Assembly (NCBI RefSeq): GCF_036373705.1
Contig: NC_089850.1
Coordinates: forward strand, 48,635,548-48,699,547
DNA: 64,000 nt
DNA from: Amia ocellicauda
Taxonomy: Eukaryota > Chordata > Actinopteri > Amiiformes > Amiidae
Reading direction: 5' to 3'
Part shown: positions 26,000 through 36,731 of the stretch, one piece after another
How positions within the stretch are numbered: the stretch's first letter is position 1
Layout: every line of letters starts with the position of its first letter
The notes under the pieces: model-generated
What the model was told of the DNA's origin: nothing
Seen by the model: the letters and a program-made list of their open reading frames with translations, nothing else
Databases searched by the model: none
Made by a program: the position numbers and the translations under genes

Positions 26000-26629
26000 G
26001 TAGGTTGCATATGCTTTAAATATACCTTCATATACACACATGTATTGTTGTTTTATATACATGTGTGTGTATGTGTGCATTGCAGATTTTAGTTTAATAT
26101 ATTATTGCAAGTTGTTTAAAAATATTTACTAATACATATAAATAGTTGGGATAAAACAAATAATATTATATTCAGAGATGGTCCTGTATAAAAGCTGGTT
26201 ACTGTTGTTAAAGTATGAAAGGTTTTTCAAACTCAAGAAAAGTAATTTTGAAAGATTGAGAGATATTTTTAAATTGATTTGAAACGACCTTGAAAAAATG
26301 TAACTACCTATTAAAGTATGTATGGAAGCTAGGAAGCTTAGCCTATTCAGATAGGAAACGCTTTTAACTACACTAATAGTGAAACTTTGTCTACTCTGTA
26401 ATTGGCACAGCTCGTCTAGTAGCTCACACACCATTAGTAAATCAGGAACTCCTCATTCAACTCCTATGATCAGCAGAAGAAATTGATCAAATCTCACCTG
26501 TTACCTACATTAGGTGCAGTGTATTTGAATGTTTTAATCACAAGTGTTCTGCTGAGCAGGGTCTCACTGTTTGTTTTCTTTCCTCATGGTTCTGTCCTGC
26601 AGCCTCCACTGAAGTGCTGAGCCTGAAAC

Positions 26630-27109
26630 ATGTGGTCAGAAGATGACTTCCCTCCCTGCTCCTTGCCTTGCCTGCAGAGCCAGAGTGAGCCTGTGGATGA
26701 CAGGACCTATGTCATGTACCACGGAACCACAAAGGCGATTGCACAAGAAATCATGAAGAATGGTTTCAGACGGTCTCGGGATGGCATGCTGGGCCCAGGG
26801 GTTTATGTGAGTCGAGACCTACAGAAAGCCAGCCGCTATCCTCTTAACGTGTCAGAGCACCAGCGAGCAGTGCTGAGGCTGAGGGTCAATGTAGGGAAGG
26901 TGAAGAGGATTGATAGACAAAGGCATCCGATGCAGAAGACCTGGCATGACCGTGGCTATGACACGGCCTGGGTCCCTCCTAACTGTGGGATGGTGTCCAG
27001 TGGGCTGGAGGAGGACTGTGTCTGGGACCCTCGGAGGATCACAGTCATAGATATCATCACTCTTAGACCAGCTGTGGGCAGAATGCAATATCCCTATTAT
27101 GACCATTAA
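26630..27109 (+). CDS. Gig2-like interferon-induced PARP-fold protein A (159 aa)
   Basis: Resembles the fish Gig2 (grass carp reovirus-induced gene 2) family: short, interferon-induced proteins related to the PARP catalytic fold, reported as antiviral in fish. The single coding exon follows a strong acceptor (TCCTGCAG ending at 26,602). Visible motifs: YHGTT at residues 30-34, corresponding to the PARP His-Gly-Thr NAD-binding box; GPGVYVSRD at 55-63, like the PARP Gly-x-Gly-x-Tyr segment; then LRLRVNVGKVK, YDTAWVPPNCG and EEDCVWDPRRITV, typical of Gig2. No signal peptide or membrane segment, so probably cytosolic. ADP-ribosyl transfer activity is not assured, because no clear catalytic glutamate equivalent can be assigned by eye. 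The frame is intact. The upstream ISRE and first exon argue for interferon control. Confidence 0.85.
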   Translation: MWSEDDFPPCSLPCLQSQSEPVDDRTYVMYHGTTKAIAQEIMKNGFRRSRDGMLGPGVYVSRDLQKASRYPLNVSEHQRAVLRLRVNVGKVKRIDRQRHPMQKTWHDRGYDTAWVPPNCGMVSSGLEEDCVWDPRRITVIDIITLRPAVGRMQYPYYDH

Positions 27110-27482
27110 CATTTCAGTTTAATTCCTCTGTTAAAAAAAATATATATATATAATTACATGAAATATGTATATATTCTGTAATTGAAGACTATGTATTTTC
27201 TTTTAAAACAAAACAATACAATTTTAAGATAGGTAAATGTATTTTGCAGCAGTGTTTTGTGTGTATGTACAAGCTTTGTATATTTAGCCATTGGGTGATA
27301 ATATTTACAGTGATATATTTATCATTGTAAGTAGACTACAGAAAAGCAGAAAAGTTTTAGTTTAATTGTTAAACTGCAAGTATTATACTTGGAATATAAT
27401 TCAATGTATCATAATATTGTATTTATCATGACCCATACCAATGTTTCATGGAGGGTTTTTTCCTTTACATATCCCACACTTA

Positions 27483-27765
27483 GGGTTGTCTCGATATTTC
27501 ACGATACTCGATACCAATTCGATACCACCCGAAAAATAAATAAAAAAAATCTGCCCACACAACATATATTAGCATTCCTTTCATAAAGATACACAATCTT
27601 CACTCTAGATCAATTGGGCTGGAGCAGTAAACACAATTATCATAGCATTAAAAAACCTTTTTCAAGATTTCAGTAACTGAAGAACTGCATTTCTTTCCCT
27701 GTGTGTCTGTGTGAACAAGGTCACTGTCTCACTGTGCTACGGTACTGTGCTATAGTTCAACCCTG
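27483..27765. mobile_element. possible short hAT-like or MITE element
   Basis: The left end AGGGTTGTCTCGATA followed by CGATACTCGATACC faces a CAACCCT at the right. Such 'cgatactcgatacc' sequences are common at ends of fish hAT elements. I found no clear target-site duplication and no transposase. Confidence 0.35.
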
Positions 27766-27769
27766 ATAC

Positions 27770-28249
27770 CTAGAAGAACAGGGTCTGATAAGAACCAGTT
27801 TTCACCAGCAATTTGAGCTTGATACATTGTACAACCCCCCCTCTTATATTAAACATTACAAATGCCTTAATTCTCCCCGGTTTGACTGTATATGGGTCTT
27901 TCTGAGCAGTTGTCAGGCAGAAACCGAACTTCCATTCATCACGGGAGAGACATGTGGGGCTGTTATCTTTCTCTCCTGTCTGGTCTGCATAAAAGTGCCT
28001 GTAGTTTGTAACTTCTCTAAGACTGTTCTTGAACCTCTTCCTTGCAGCTGCTTGTAGTAAAAACCTTTTGATTGGAGGTACATCTCTCTCTGGATTTCTG
28101 CGACTCTTCAGTAACCAGTCAGACATTTTCTTTAGAACAACAGAGTGCAGGCAGCTAATAACACTCATGTATATTTGGTACATAACACAGAGTTTTTCCT
28201 GACTGGTATAATCTGGCTTGTTGTAGTAATAGTCAATAGGCACATTCAT
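27770..28249 (-). CDS. unrecognised 159-aa open frame next to gypsy element
   Basis: A continuous minus-strand frame with basic middle region (FLLQAAARKRFKNS) and no motif I recognise. It lies directly 3' of the truncated gypsy pol in the same orientation, and is followed by a purine run AAGAGGGGGG and then TTGTACAATG, which would fit a polypurine tract and LTR start. It could therefore be element 3' sequence rather than a host gene. It could also be a chance frame. Confidence 0.3.
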   Translation of the reverse strand: MNVPIDYYYNKPDYTSQEKLCVMYQIYMSVISCLHSVVLKKMSDWLLKSRRNPERDVPPIKRFLLQAAARKRFKNSLREVTNYRHFYADQTGEKDNSPTCLSRDEWKFGFCLTTAQKDPYTVKPGRIKAFVMFNIRGGVVQCIKLKLLVKTGSYQTLFF

Positions 28250-28259
28250 GTTTTACGTT

Positions 28260-29391
28260 TTACTGCATTATTACTGCATATTGCATTGGGTAAGGATCTA
28301 ATCTGGTTACAGAATTGATCTTCCTGAAGTCGATACAGAATCTCAGACTTCCATCCTTTTTGGGCATCAGAACAACTGGACTGCTCCATTCGCTTCTTGA
28401 CTCTTCAATAAAACCCATTGATATCATCAAGTCAATCTCCATTTTCAGACCTGGGAGCAGTTTCTCAGGATCACGGTAAGGGTGTTGACATATTGGACTA
28501 TCATCCTTCAGAGGGATCAGAGGGGGCACATTCATCCCCGTGTTGAAGCTGTAGTTCCATTGCCCTCGTCTCACAGACAAGAAGGTCTCCGCCAGTCTAG
28601 TAGCTTCAGAGGCTGAGGCTGGATCATGCTCCCTTATCCAAACTCCCACTTTGGGACTAACCATCCTAAGGAACTGTTCCAAAATAAGCAGCTCCCTTTC
28701 CGTCTGAATCCACTTTGGAAACAGCTCCTGATGTCGCAGTTTAGTCTTGTGGGGTCTCTCCAGGCAAAATATTCAGGGATCGGAACCTCTGGCAGTATGT
28801 ATCTGTGTTAATCTCATATTCCTTTAGTATGGCTTCTTTAACTTTATCATAGTTCATGGTGTCCTCAACCCCCATAGCCACAAAAGCACTGTGGGCTTTG
28901 CCAGTTAATAAAGGAATGAGCCGTATAGCCCAGTGTCTCTTTTCCCATGCACAAGCTGTTGCTATCCTTTCGAATGTGGTCAAGTACTGCTCAATGTCAT
29001 CCGACTCCTCCAGACGGAGCAGTACTGACTCTCTCCAGGCCATCATCAACACACCGCCTGGTTCAGCACAGATTTCTACTTCTGGAAGGCTGCCAGAAGC
29101 GTCAGCTCCAGGATACACTTGCAGGCCTTGTCGTACCTCTGCTTGCAGCAAGGTGAACTGATGCTGCATACCTTTCCAGCATTGTTCTTGCCTAATACTT
29201 TCTCTTTCAAGTTTGTCCTCAGCCTTCTGTTGTAAGTTGATGTACACTTTGAACATATTAATCAGTTCTGTGGTGGCTGGATCAACATTATTACTGGTGA
29301 CTTGTCCAGAAGCTTGAGCCTCTTCTGCTCCCTTACTTGCTGCCAAGGCACCTTCCTCTCCTTCCTCCAGCCTCTCTTCACGAGGAGGCAT
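28260..29391 (-). mobile_element. Ty3/gypsy-type retrotransposon, gag and start of RT, internally deleted
   Basis: Read leftward: 29,391-28,741 encodes a 216-aa gag-like N-terminus with coiled-coil Glu/Gln-rich segment and a capsid/SCAN-like part (WAIRLIPLLTGKAHSAF). Then 28,682-28,260 encodes the start of reverse transcriptase: MGFIEESRSEWSSPVVLMPK, KKDGSLRFCIDFRKIN. The rest of gag, protease and most of pol are missing, and the RT frame breaks off at DPYPM. The copy is dead. Confidence 0.85.
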
Positions 29392-29496
29392 CTTGCTGAT
29401 CTCGTCCTCCTACTTTGCTACTGGACCATCTTGCTCTTGCTGGCCACTGAAGGATCCCACCACTGCCACCAAAATGTTGCAGACCCAGGGTCAGGT

Positions 29497-29975
29497 GTTG
29501 TGATGCAGGGAACACGCAGGACCAGATAGACAGTTCTCCAAAAGAAACTAATTTAATTCAGCTTCCTATCTTAAAAAAACAACAACAAATAAATAAACAG
29601 AATGATTTGTAACAAATCTCTCTCTACCCAAGAGAGAGCAAAAACTCCTGAGAGCAGGATAACTAGAGCTCCCCATGTTAATTGGGGAACAATGCACTCA
29701 ATGGCAGGGCTCTATACTGACGACCTCCTTGGAGGAACCCAACCTCCCAACTGACGCCCTAGCAGTTCTCACACTCCCTCTTTATAACCCAAGGTCTAGA
29801 ACTCCTCCCCCAGAACAGACCATTAATAAAATATAAATATATCAATATCTAAAAGTATAAACACAAATACAGTACATTACATAGTCTCATGATATAAATA
29901 AATAACAGTTATACCAAACCAACATTAGTACAAAGAAAATAAAGCAAAACATTATTGCACACACCCCTTTCCTAC
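29497..29975 (-). repeat. probable 5' LTR of the gypsy copy
   Basis: On the minus strand the segment starts TGTAGGAAAGG and ends CAACA, and holds a TTATAAAGAGG TATA box near 29,783. Just after it, TTTTGGTGGCAGTGGTGG (about 29,465-29,482) looks like the start of the internal region that precedes gag. No matching 3' LTR was seen, so the borders are provisional. Confidence 0.5.
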
Positions 29976-30089
29976 AACCACTTGAACCCTTCCCAACATG
30001 GCCGCCCACACACCAACCCCAACAACTCTATCCCAGCTCCCCCTTTCCCTCCACAACAGGTAAGTTCATAAGTGATTTATTTGTACCAA

Positions 30090-30700
30090 CCATGCCCATT
30101 TTTTATATATTTTCCCTCATTTTTTATACAACAAATTACTACCATTAATAACATTTTTTAAAGGTGTTTTCTTAACTACAACACACTGAATCATATTATC
30201 CCAGCAATGATTAGTGTCGTTTTTAAGTGATTCATATTTAATCTTCAGTGAAGTGTTTTAGGCTTGCCGGGAAGCTTCTTTCTCTATTTGGTCAGAAGCA
30301 GTTGCATTGTGTTTGACTGCAGTCTACAGGAAATTATACTAAGCCAGGAAACTAAGCCGTGATTCAGACAGGAAACTCTTTTAGCTTTGCTAATAGTAAA
30401 ACCTTGTCTTCACTGTAATTGGCACAGCTTGTCCAGTAGCTCAGACACCACTGGTTAATCAGACTCCTATGATCAGGAGAAATGTATCAAATTTCAAATG
30501 TTACCTCCATTAGGTGCAGTGTATTTAAATTTGGCCCCACCTGCTGTTTGGCTTGTCTGATGGGAGTGAAGCTGCTCTGAGCCCTGCCCAGGGCATGCTG
30601 GGGTCCATTGTGCTTCCCTTCTGGGCAGTGGCACCATGGAGGGCCTTGGCAGGGGCCACAATCATGATTATTGTCAAACATATTTTTTCATTCATTAACA
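30090..30700 (+). repeat. remnant of a Gig2 unit (intron only)
   Basis: Matches the Gig2 intron: GTGATTCATATTTAATCTTC and GTTTGACTGCAGTCTACAGG are shared with 39.02-39.12 kb, and CCACAATCATGATTA with 39,649-39,663. The following coding exon is missing: homology stops at an L2 LINE fragment. A third Gig2 copy was once here. Confidence 0.75.
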
Positions 30701-30705
30701 TGAAT

Positions 30706-31490
30706 GACCTCCTCACAGTCTGCAACTACTACCCGCCCACTCCAGCTCATCCAGAAATCTGCAGCTCGTCTCGTATTCTCTCTGCTCCGATTCGCCCACG
30801 CTACTCCACTGCTCCGCTCCCTCCACTGGCTCCCGATACCGGCACGCATTCAGTTCAAGACATTGACCCTCACCTACCGCTATCTCGAGCACACTGCACC
30901 AAGTTAACTTCAGTCCCTCGTCTCCCCATACATCCCCTCCAGACCACTGCGGTCTTCCAGTGCCAGAAGACTAACGGCCTCCTCTCTACTCTCCTTCCTC
31001 CAGAGCCGCTCCTTCTCATCCCTGGCCCCTAAATGGTGGAACGACCTGCCCACCGAAGTCAAAACAGCAAAGTACTTGACCTCCTTCCGGCGCTTACTCA
31101 AGACACATCTTTTCAGACAGTACTTGTAATATTAGTCCTTTAATCCCCGTTAGATAGCACTTCACAGAGTTTTATCATGCTTCTTGCATTATTGATTGAT
31201 TTTCCTTCTTGCTCCCTTTCCCGTAACCCTTGACTGTGACCCTACATCTTGACAGCACTTAGCTTTTACTTTTAATTTTCCAGGATATTTGACCTCTCTT
31301 ACTGTACTTACCTGTGTTAATTGGAAGTTGTGAAATGTATTATATGTTGAATTGCTATGTTTAATGTAAATTTGTATTTGTAATGTTGATGCCCTGTACT
31401 TAACTGTATTTTTGCACTTTGTATTGCACTTATGTTTTAAGTCGCCCTGGATAAGGGTGTCTGCCAAGAAATGAAAATAATAACTTAGTG
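30706..31490 (+). mobile_element. L2-type LINE 3' end
   Basis: The frame at 30,704-30,907 encodes the C-terminal L2 reverse-transcriptase block (LQLIQKSAARLV, TPLLRSLHWLPIPARIQFK). It is followed by the ORF end and a 3' tail with GTCGCCCTGGATAAGGGTGT (31,442-31,461), the typical L2 3' end. 5'-truncated; it replaces the Gig2 exon of the remnant unit. Confidence 0.85.
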
Positions 31491-32030
31491 GTGGTTGTAG
31501 TGTGTTTATTTTCTTTGATTTACTTTATTACGTAGGTGATGGATTTATTAGTTAGTTTCTGGGCGCACGCTGCCGGTTGACATTCCCACGTGGATTCCCC
31601 TCTATTCCTCCAAATCAAAGATTTTCACCTGTCCCCTAACCCAGCCAACCGGGTAGGAGTCCCCTCTTTCAGGAACGCACACTTCAGTAGAGACAGCAAG
31701 CAAAGCTGCAGGTGTGGTTTGTGTGCTGTGCCACCTATATGAAACTAATCGCATACGTAGCGAGTTTAGGAGCTCAGCAATTTTAGTTCAATACTTCTTA
31801 ATTCATATATTTTTGTTTGGCTAGGGTTTGGGGATTTTATGTGCCCAGAATTATGTGTGTGTGTCACATATGCACATCTTATGCTTAAAAATTAACATAG
31901 ATATCTTGTGTGCTTTTAACTGAACAGACTTCGTGCCCTGTACCAGTTGTGAACAGTGTGAAAACAAATTGTTCCTGCCTTGCCATTAGTGTTGTGGTGC
32001 CTTGGTCGACTAAAATGAGGTAGGATAGCC
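31491..32030. other. spacer, nothing recognised
   Basis: AT-rich spacer with a GC-richer stretch at 31,560-31,700. No frame or repeat signature that I can name. Confidence 0.4.
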
Positions 32031-33060
32031 TTCTTTTTTGTGGTTTTGTTTTGGTCTGTACCAATCACTCTTATTTATGCAAGTAATGTATCATACAGTA
32101 CACTCTTGGGTGCACTTTAATTACCACATTACTAAACCTATGATGCTTTCAGTAGCCATAGGCTTCCCTTTCACTAGAATACCTAGAGCCCTTCCATGCA
32201 ACACTAACACTTTAGTTCTCCTTACAAAATGAGACCGAGAAAATGCCAGAGAAATTGTAATGCAACCAATCCCTGTTCATCCATCAGGTTTAATCAATGC
32301 AAACTATTACAGAACGCACAGTTCTACCCATTATACACAAAATATTTTGATCTTTGTCACAGTTTCCACAGTACGAGAGAAAAAAAAGCCTCTCTGCTGC
32401 CATTCCTCTAGCCTGCCTAGTGGTCAGGACTCTCCACAGCTCCCACAACACATGTACCAGGAAGGCTGTGCTATCTGGAGACCCCCAGCCTCCCACTGCT
32501 CTGCAGAGTTAAAGCAAATATTTTTCAGCCGAATGAGTCCTCTCATACAAACAGGAAATTCCTTTGGCAGATAAAGGAAAGCATTTTCAGTTTCATTTCT
32601 CTGCCAACACAAAGTTGTTACAATAAAAGGAGGACTTTGCACATCGGGATTTAATATGAGGACACAGAAGGAAGTTCCAGTTCCTCCTGAAATGCAGGTT
32701 TAGTATTTAGAGAGCTTATGGAACCAGTGCTAAAGTTGAAGTCTTTCTGCATTTGAATTTTAATGGGTTACTTTTTATTAATTTATTTAAATTGTTTATA
32801 ACTCAATATCTCATAGCTGCAGTTTATATTATGCCCATATGAACCAGAGTACACTCCCACAACTCTCTGCCTTAATACTGAAAAACAATCACTACTGTAT
32901 CATTGTTCTGATCAGAGTATAAAAGTCAATGTATCAATGTTGGATTTGCCATGTCTTTCCAGGGAGTCATACAGTTTCCATTTACTAATCCTACACTGTC
33001 CTCTAGAGTTGTGAAATGTTCTAAACCAGATAATGTCTATGTAATTTATGAACAATAAAA
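32030..33060 (+). repeat. duplicated Gig2-flank block, copy 2
   Basis: Parallels 24,400-25,440 (shared blocks CTTTCAGTAGCCATAGGCTT, CCATTCCTCTAGCCTGCC, ATGTACCAGGAAGG, TTCCTTTGGCAGATAAA) and 43,130-45,200. It has no Gig2 exon of its own. It ends where an LTR-like repeat begins at about 33,060, a junction shared with the third copy. Confidence 0.85.
32589..32599 (-). promoter_or_regulatory. ISRE-like motif on minus strand, copy 2
   Basis: GAAATGAAACT on the minus strand, unchanged relative to copies at 24,960 and 44,036. Confidence 0.35.
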
Positions 33061-33064
33061 GGAG

Positions 33065-34260
33065 CTAGCCGATGGGGCTCAGTGTGAAACACGTGAGCAA
33101 CTATGCCACCTCAATTGATGAGCAAGAGAAACTTGCAACCCCCTTTGAATTCTCTCCCCAGGCAGGCTTGATCAGACCCAAAGACACAACAGCAAAAGGC
33201 AAGTAATAACCATTTAATTTAACCAGTTTTGTCAGCTGTGCAAGACAAGTGGCAATCACACAATCAGGTAAGATAACAGGCAATAAATACACCAGCTAAA
33301 ACCCACCTTTAATATTCAGGGGGCATAAGACCAAAATACCCTAACCTAAAGAACAAAGAATTATAGTAAATGACCCAATAAAGCACAGTAGCTATAGATA
33401 CAAAAAAAAAACCTAATTTTCCCATACTGTAAAGATTCACACTAAGCAGCAACAGATTTAGAGGCATCTGTCCCAGAGATGCTCAAATAAAGTAAAAGGA
33501 GTTCACAACCAGGGATACAGGTAGGAGCCACCCCACAAACCACCTACAGGTAAGCGAGATGCAATTTCGCTTCAGGGACTCTGCACAGGTAGCGGTTTTG
33601 GGCCAGGCAGAAGCTCTGACCCACTCGGCCCCGGTTCCACAGATTCTAGGAGATACAGGTCAGTTGTATTCAGAAAAGTCGGTGAAAAATAAGCAAATAT
33701 GAATACCTTTCCTTTTTGAAAATGGGTTGTAAGTCCCAGGACAGCCACCAGAGGAGGGCAAGGGAGGACAGAAATCGTTAAATGCAATTGCAATGTCAGT
33801 CCTGGTTCTAAAAGGACTCCATCCTTTACCACTTTCCATAGTGTTCAAAATGAAGTACCATGTTTAAATCTATTATTATTATTGTCTCAATCTTTTTTCC
33901 ATTGACAGGGAAACAAAGTACTTATGCAAGCTGGGCAGGTCCATCTTTCTCCCACGACCTCTGAACATCATGCCTCTGGTCCACTCTGCTAGTCGGCTTC
34001 CATGGCTCTCCCTTCATTACAGATCCCCAGCGTCTGCTTCCTCCCGTGTGTGCGTGCATCTCAAAGTGCAATGCTGTCTCCGTGTCTGGCTCTGCTACTG
34101 GTGTGTCTCAGTCTCTCTAGTGAACAGAGCTTACTGCTTTTATAGGCAGAACAATAGGGTCAGGGGTGCAGGTGATGGAAATCAAGGAGGTAATGCGGAA
34201 GTCCATGTGGGAATGCGGCCGGGCGGCTTATGTTTGGCTCTTAATTTAACACAAGTGAAG
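33065..34260 (-). repeat. LTR-like repeat, minus orientation
   Basis: Read on the minus strand the segment has a TATAAAAGC box (about 34,138-34,146) and, further on, AT-rich sequence of poly(A)-site type. Its left 480 bp are repeated at 45,204-45,735 and a diverged relative lies at 41.3-42.1 kb (shared GCCACC...GAGCAAGAGA and CCTTTAATA...GGGGC blocks). No coding frames. Reading it as a solo LTR is inference; terminal TG/CA and target duplication were not established. Confidence 0.4.
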
Positions 34261-34401
34261 CAATAAACCAATTCAAAAACAATTAAGGAATAAAGAAAGG
34301 ATACCAAAACAAGGTTAATAAGTGGAAATAACAAAGAAACCATAACATAAGAATTTAGTGCACGCAATAATAAATAGTGAAGGAGGAACCCAACAAACAA
34401 T

Positions 34402-35505
34402 GATTAAGAACATAAGAACATAAGAACATAAGAAACTTTACAAATGAGAGAAGGCCATTCGACCCATCGTGCTCGTTTGGTGTCAATTAATATCTAAGTG
34501 ATCCAAGGATCCTATCCAGTCTATTTTTAAATGTTCCCAAACTTTCAGCTTCTACCACATCGCTGGGGAGTTTGTTCCAGATTGTGACGACTCTCTGTGT
34601 GAAGAAGTGTCTCCTGTTTTCTGTTTTGAATGCCTTGAAGTCCAATTTCCATTTGTGTCCCCGGGTCCGTGTGTCCCTGCTGATCTGGAAAACCTCCTCT
34701 GGTTTGATGTGGTCGATGCCTTTCATGATTTTCAAGACTTGGATCAAGTCCCCACATAGTCTCCTCTGTTCCAGGGTGAAAAGGTTCAGTTCCCTCAGTC
34801 TCTCCAAGTAGGACATTCCCTTCAGACCTGGAATAAGTCTGGTTGCTCTCCTCTGAACTGCCTCTAGAGCAGCGATATCTTTCTTGAAGTGTGGAGCCCA
34901 GAGCTGTACACAGTATCCAGATGAGCTCTAACTAGCGCATTGTACAGTCTGAACATTACTGCCCTTGTTCTCAATTCTACACTTTTGACAATATACCCTA
35001 ACATCCTGTTTGCCTTTTTTATTGCTTCCCCACATTGTTTGGATGGAGAAAGTGAGGAGTCCACATAGACTCCTAGGTCTTTCTCATGCATTACTTCATC
35101 TAGTTCTGTTCCTCCCATAGTGTAATTATAGTGGACATTTTTGTTACCTGCATGTATTACCTTGCACTTTCCACATTGAATTTGATCTGCCAGGTGTCAG
35201 TCCACAACTGAATATTATCTAAGTCCCTCTGCCAAGATTGTATCTGCTGAGCCACCTATTTTTGTATCATCTGCAAATTTGACAAGTTTGCCAACTATCC
35301 CAGAGTCCAGATCATTAATATAGATTAGAAAAAGCAAAGGCCCTAGTACTGATCCCTGTGGAACTCCACTAACAACCTCACTCCAGTTAGAAGCAACTCC
35401 TCTAATCGACACCCTCTGTTTCCTAAACATCAACCAGTTCATAATCCATCTACTTACATTACCCTGAATGCCTACAGCTTCAAATTTGAGGATCAGTCTT
35501 TGGAT
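34402..35505 (-). mobile_element. CR1-type LINE, 5'-truncated
   Basis: Minus-strand reading: 35,442-35,215 carries the RT catalytic block (SGVPQGSVLGPLLFLIYIND and KFADDTKIGG), then a gap, then DLGVYVDSSLSPS (35,118-34,864) and the C-terminal RDTRTRGHKW/FFTQRVVTIWNKLPSDVV part (34,816-34,487). The 3' tail is three TTCTTATG units at 34,405-34,430. It is closely similar to the 50.1 kb copy but lacks about 40 bp within the RT (after the GGSADTI block), shifting the frame. Confidence 0.9.
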
Positions 35506-35544
35506 TAAATAAGTGATTAAGGCATACGTTTTGACTAAAAACTG

Positions 35545-35770
35545 TCCCCTTGGTCATTGTGAAGACACTCGGGACAGCCGAAGGTCTGAATTACTGCCTT
35601 TCGCCTTTCAAACTGCCTTTACTGTAGTGGGCGCTGACTGATCCCGTACCAGCACCGCCCATGCGGACCGTGTAAATGGATCCACCATAACAAGCACATA
35701 TGGGTAACAGGCATCTGGATAGCCCAAGGACAAGTGTTCTAGGGGATAGGGGGTCTTAATGGAGACTGTG
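35545..35770 (-). mobile_element. LTR-retrotransposon integrase core fragment
   Basis: On the minus strand the frame gives YPYVLVMVDPFTRSAWAVLV, the first-Asp region of a retroviral-type integrase, and after a short disruption CLHNDQGD, which resembles the second-Asp motif. The second part is separated by an inserted near-copy of AAGGCAGT. No other pol domains are adjacent. It is fused by chance to the Gig2 pseudogene on its right. Confidence 0.65.
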
Positions 35771-35784
35771 GGGGCTCCCACCGG

Positions 35785-36195
35785 CCGTGCCTTTGCCCAG
35801 GAGCATGCCAAGGCAGATGGTGTCCCAGCAGCCCCAGCACGTTTCCAGACGGTGCCCTCCCTGTGCCGCCCCCCCACAGGTCCTGCAAAGCCCCCCACCT
35901 CTGCCCAGCTGTATGTTGTTGCCCCCTGCTGTATAAGCCCCTCCAGCTAGCTCCAGACGGCGGGGTCGCTGCAGTGCGCCACCCCATTCTCAGCCTCTGT
36001 GGGTCCCACACGCAGTCCGCTGTGTTGTAGCCATGCTGGTGCCAGCTGGTCTGGAGCTGCAGGTCCTGCTGCTTCACTTTGCCCACTCGCACCTGCAGCT
36101 CCAGCACCACTGGGTCTGCGGGGCTACTGAAGGACGAGGGCCCCCTGACAGCTGAAACCCCGTGGTGATGATGGCCTGGGCGCTGTTCTTGTGAG
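35785..36195 (-). pseudogene. pseudogene of the Cys-tailed Gig2-like gene
   Basis: Minus-strand sequence matches the gene at 48.0-48.7 kb: VLELQVRVGKVK, LQTSWHQHGYNTA, DCVWDPQRL, and the 3' tail region (plus-strand blocks CAGATGGTGTCCC and TGCCGCCCCCCCACAGGTCC). The HGT region, part of the middle and several short blocks are deleted and the frame is broken, so it encodes no full product. It sits immediately left of the unit B duplication edge. Confidence 0.8.
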
Positions 36196-36731
36196 TGCTG
36201 AGAAACAGAGCAAGAAAAAGTAAAACCATGTACATATACTAATGACCCTGTACATACATATCCTACTTGAAATTAACAGCTGCAGCACTGCCCATAATAA
36301 TAGTAATTATTATTATTTATTTTGGTGGTATTCATTTTATTTTAATGTATTATCAAAAACTGACCGTGTCCCCGTATCTGGACTTTTACATTCTGATTGC
36401 ACATTTATTGTACGTTATGTTCTACAGAAAGAAAACAGATGGGAACACGGGGACTTTTCAGACTATATTATTCACAAACATTTACACCTAATTATGTGTG
36501 TATGGGTGTTGCATGTATGTTTAGAAACAAAACTTTTTTTTTTCCCTTTACCTCTCCCGCTTTGTACACTAATCCCACAGTTGTGAAATGTACTAATCTT
36601 GGCAATGTGTGCGCCATTTATGAACAATGAAAGGAGTTATAGTTCCAATACAATGCTGAAATCCTAACATATTATTCCACTAAGTGTTGTACATAATATG
36701 CATACTATAGTTTCTTATACATTACATTATA

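Larger units (their letters stand above)
23890..27400 (+). repeat. segmental duplication unit A (Gig2-A unit)
   Basis: Long stretches recur in order elsewhere in the window: 23,890-24,200 at 36,200-36,510; 24,410-25,440 at 32,140-33,060 and in pieces at 43,130-45,230; 25,400-26,000 at 36,590-38,440; the intron at 30.1-30.7 and 39.0-39.7 kb; the coding exon and 3' part at 39.75-40.45 and 45.94-47.34 kb. Copies differ by many substitutions and indels, so the duplications are not recent. Boundaries are by eye. Confidence 0.85.
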
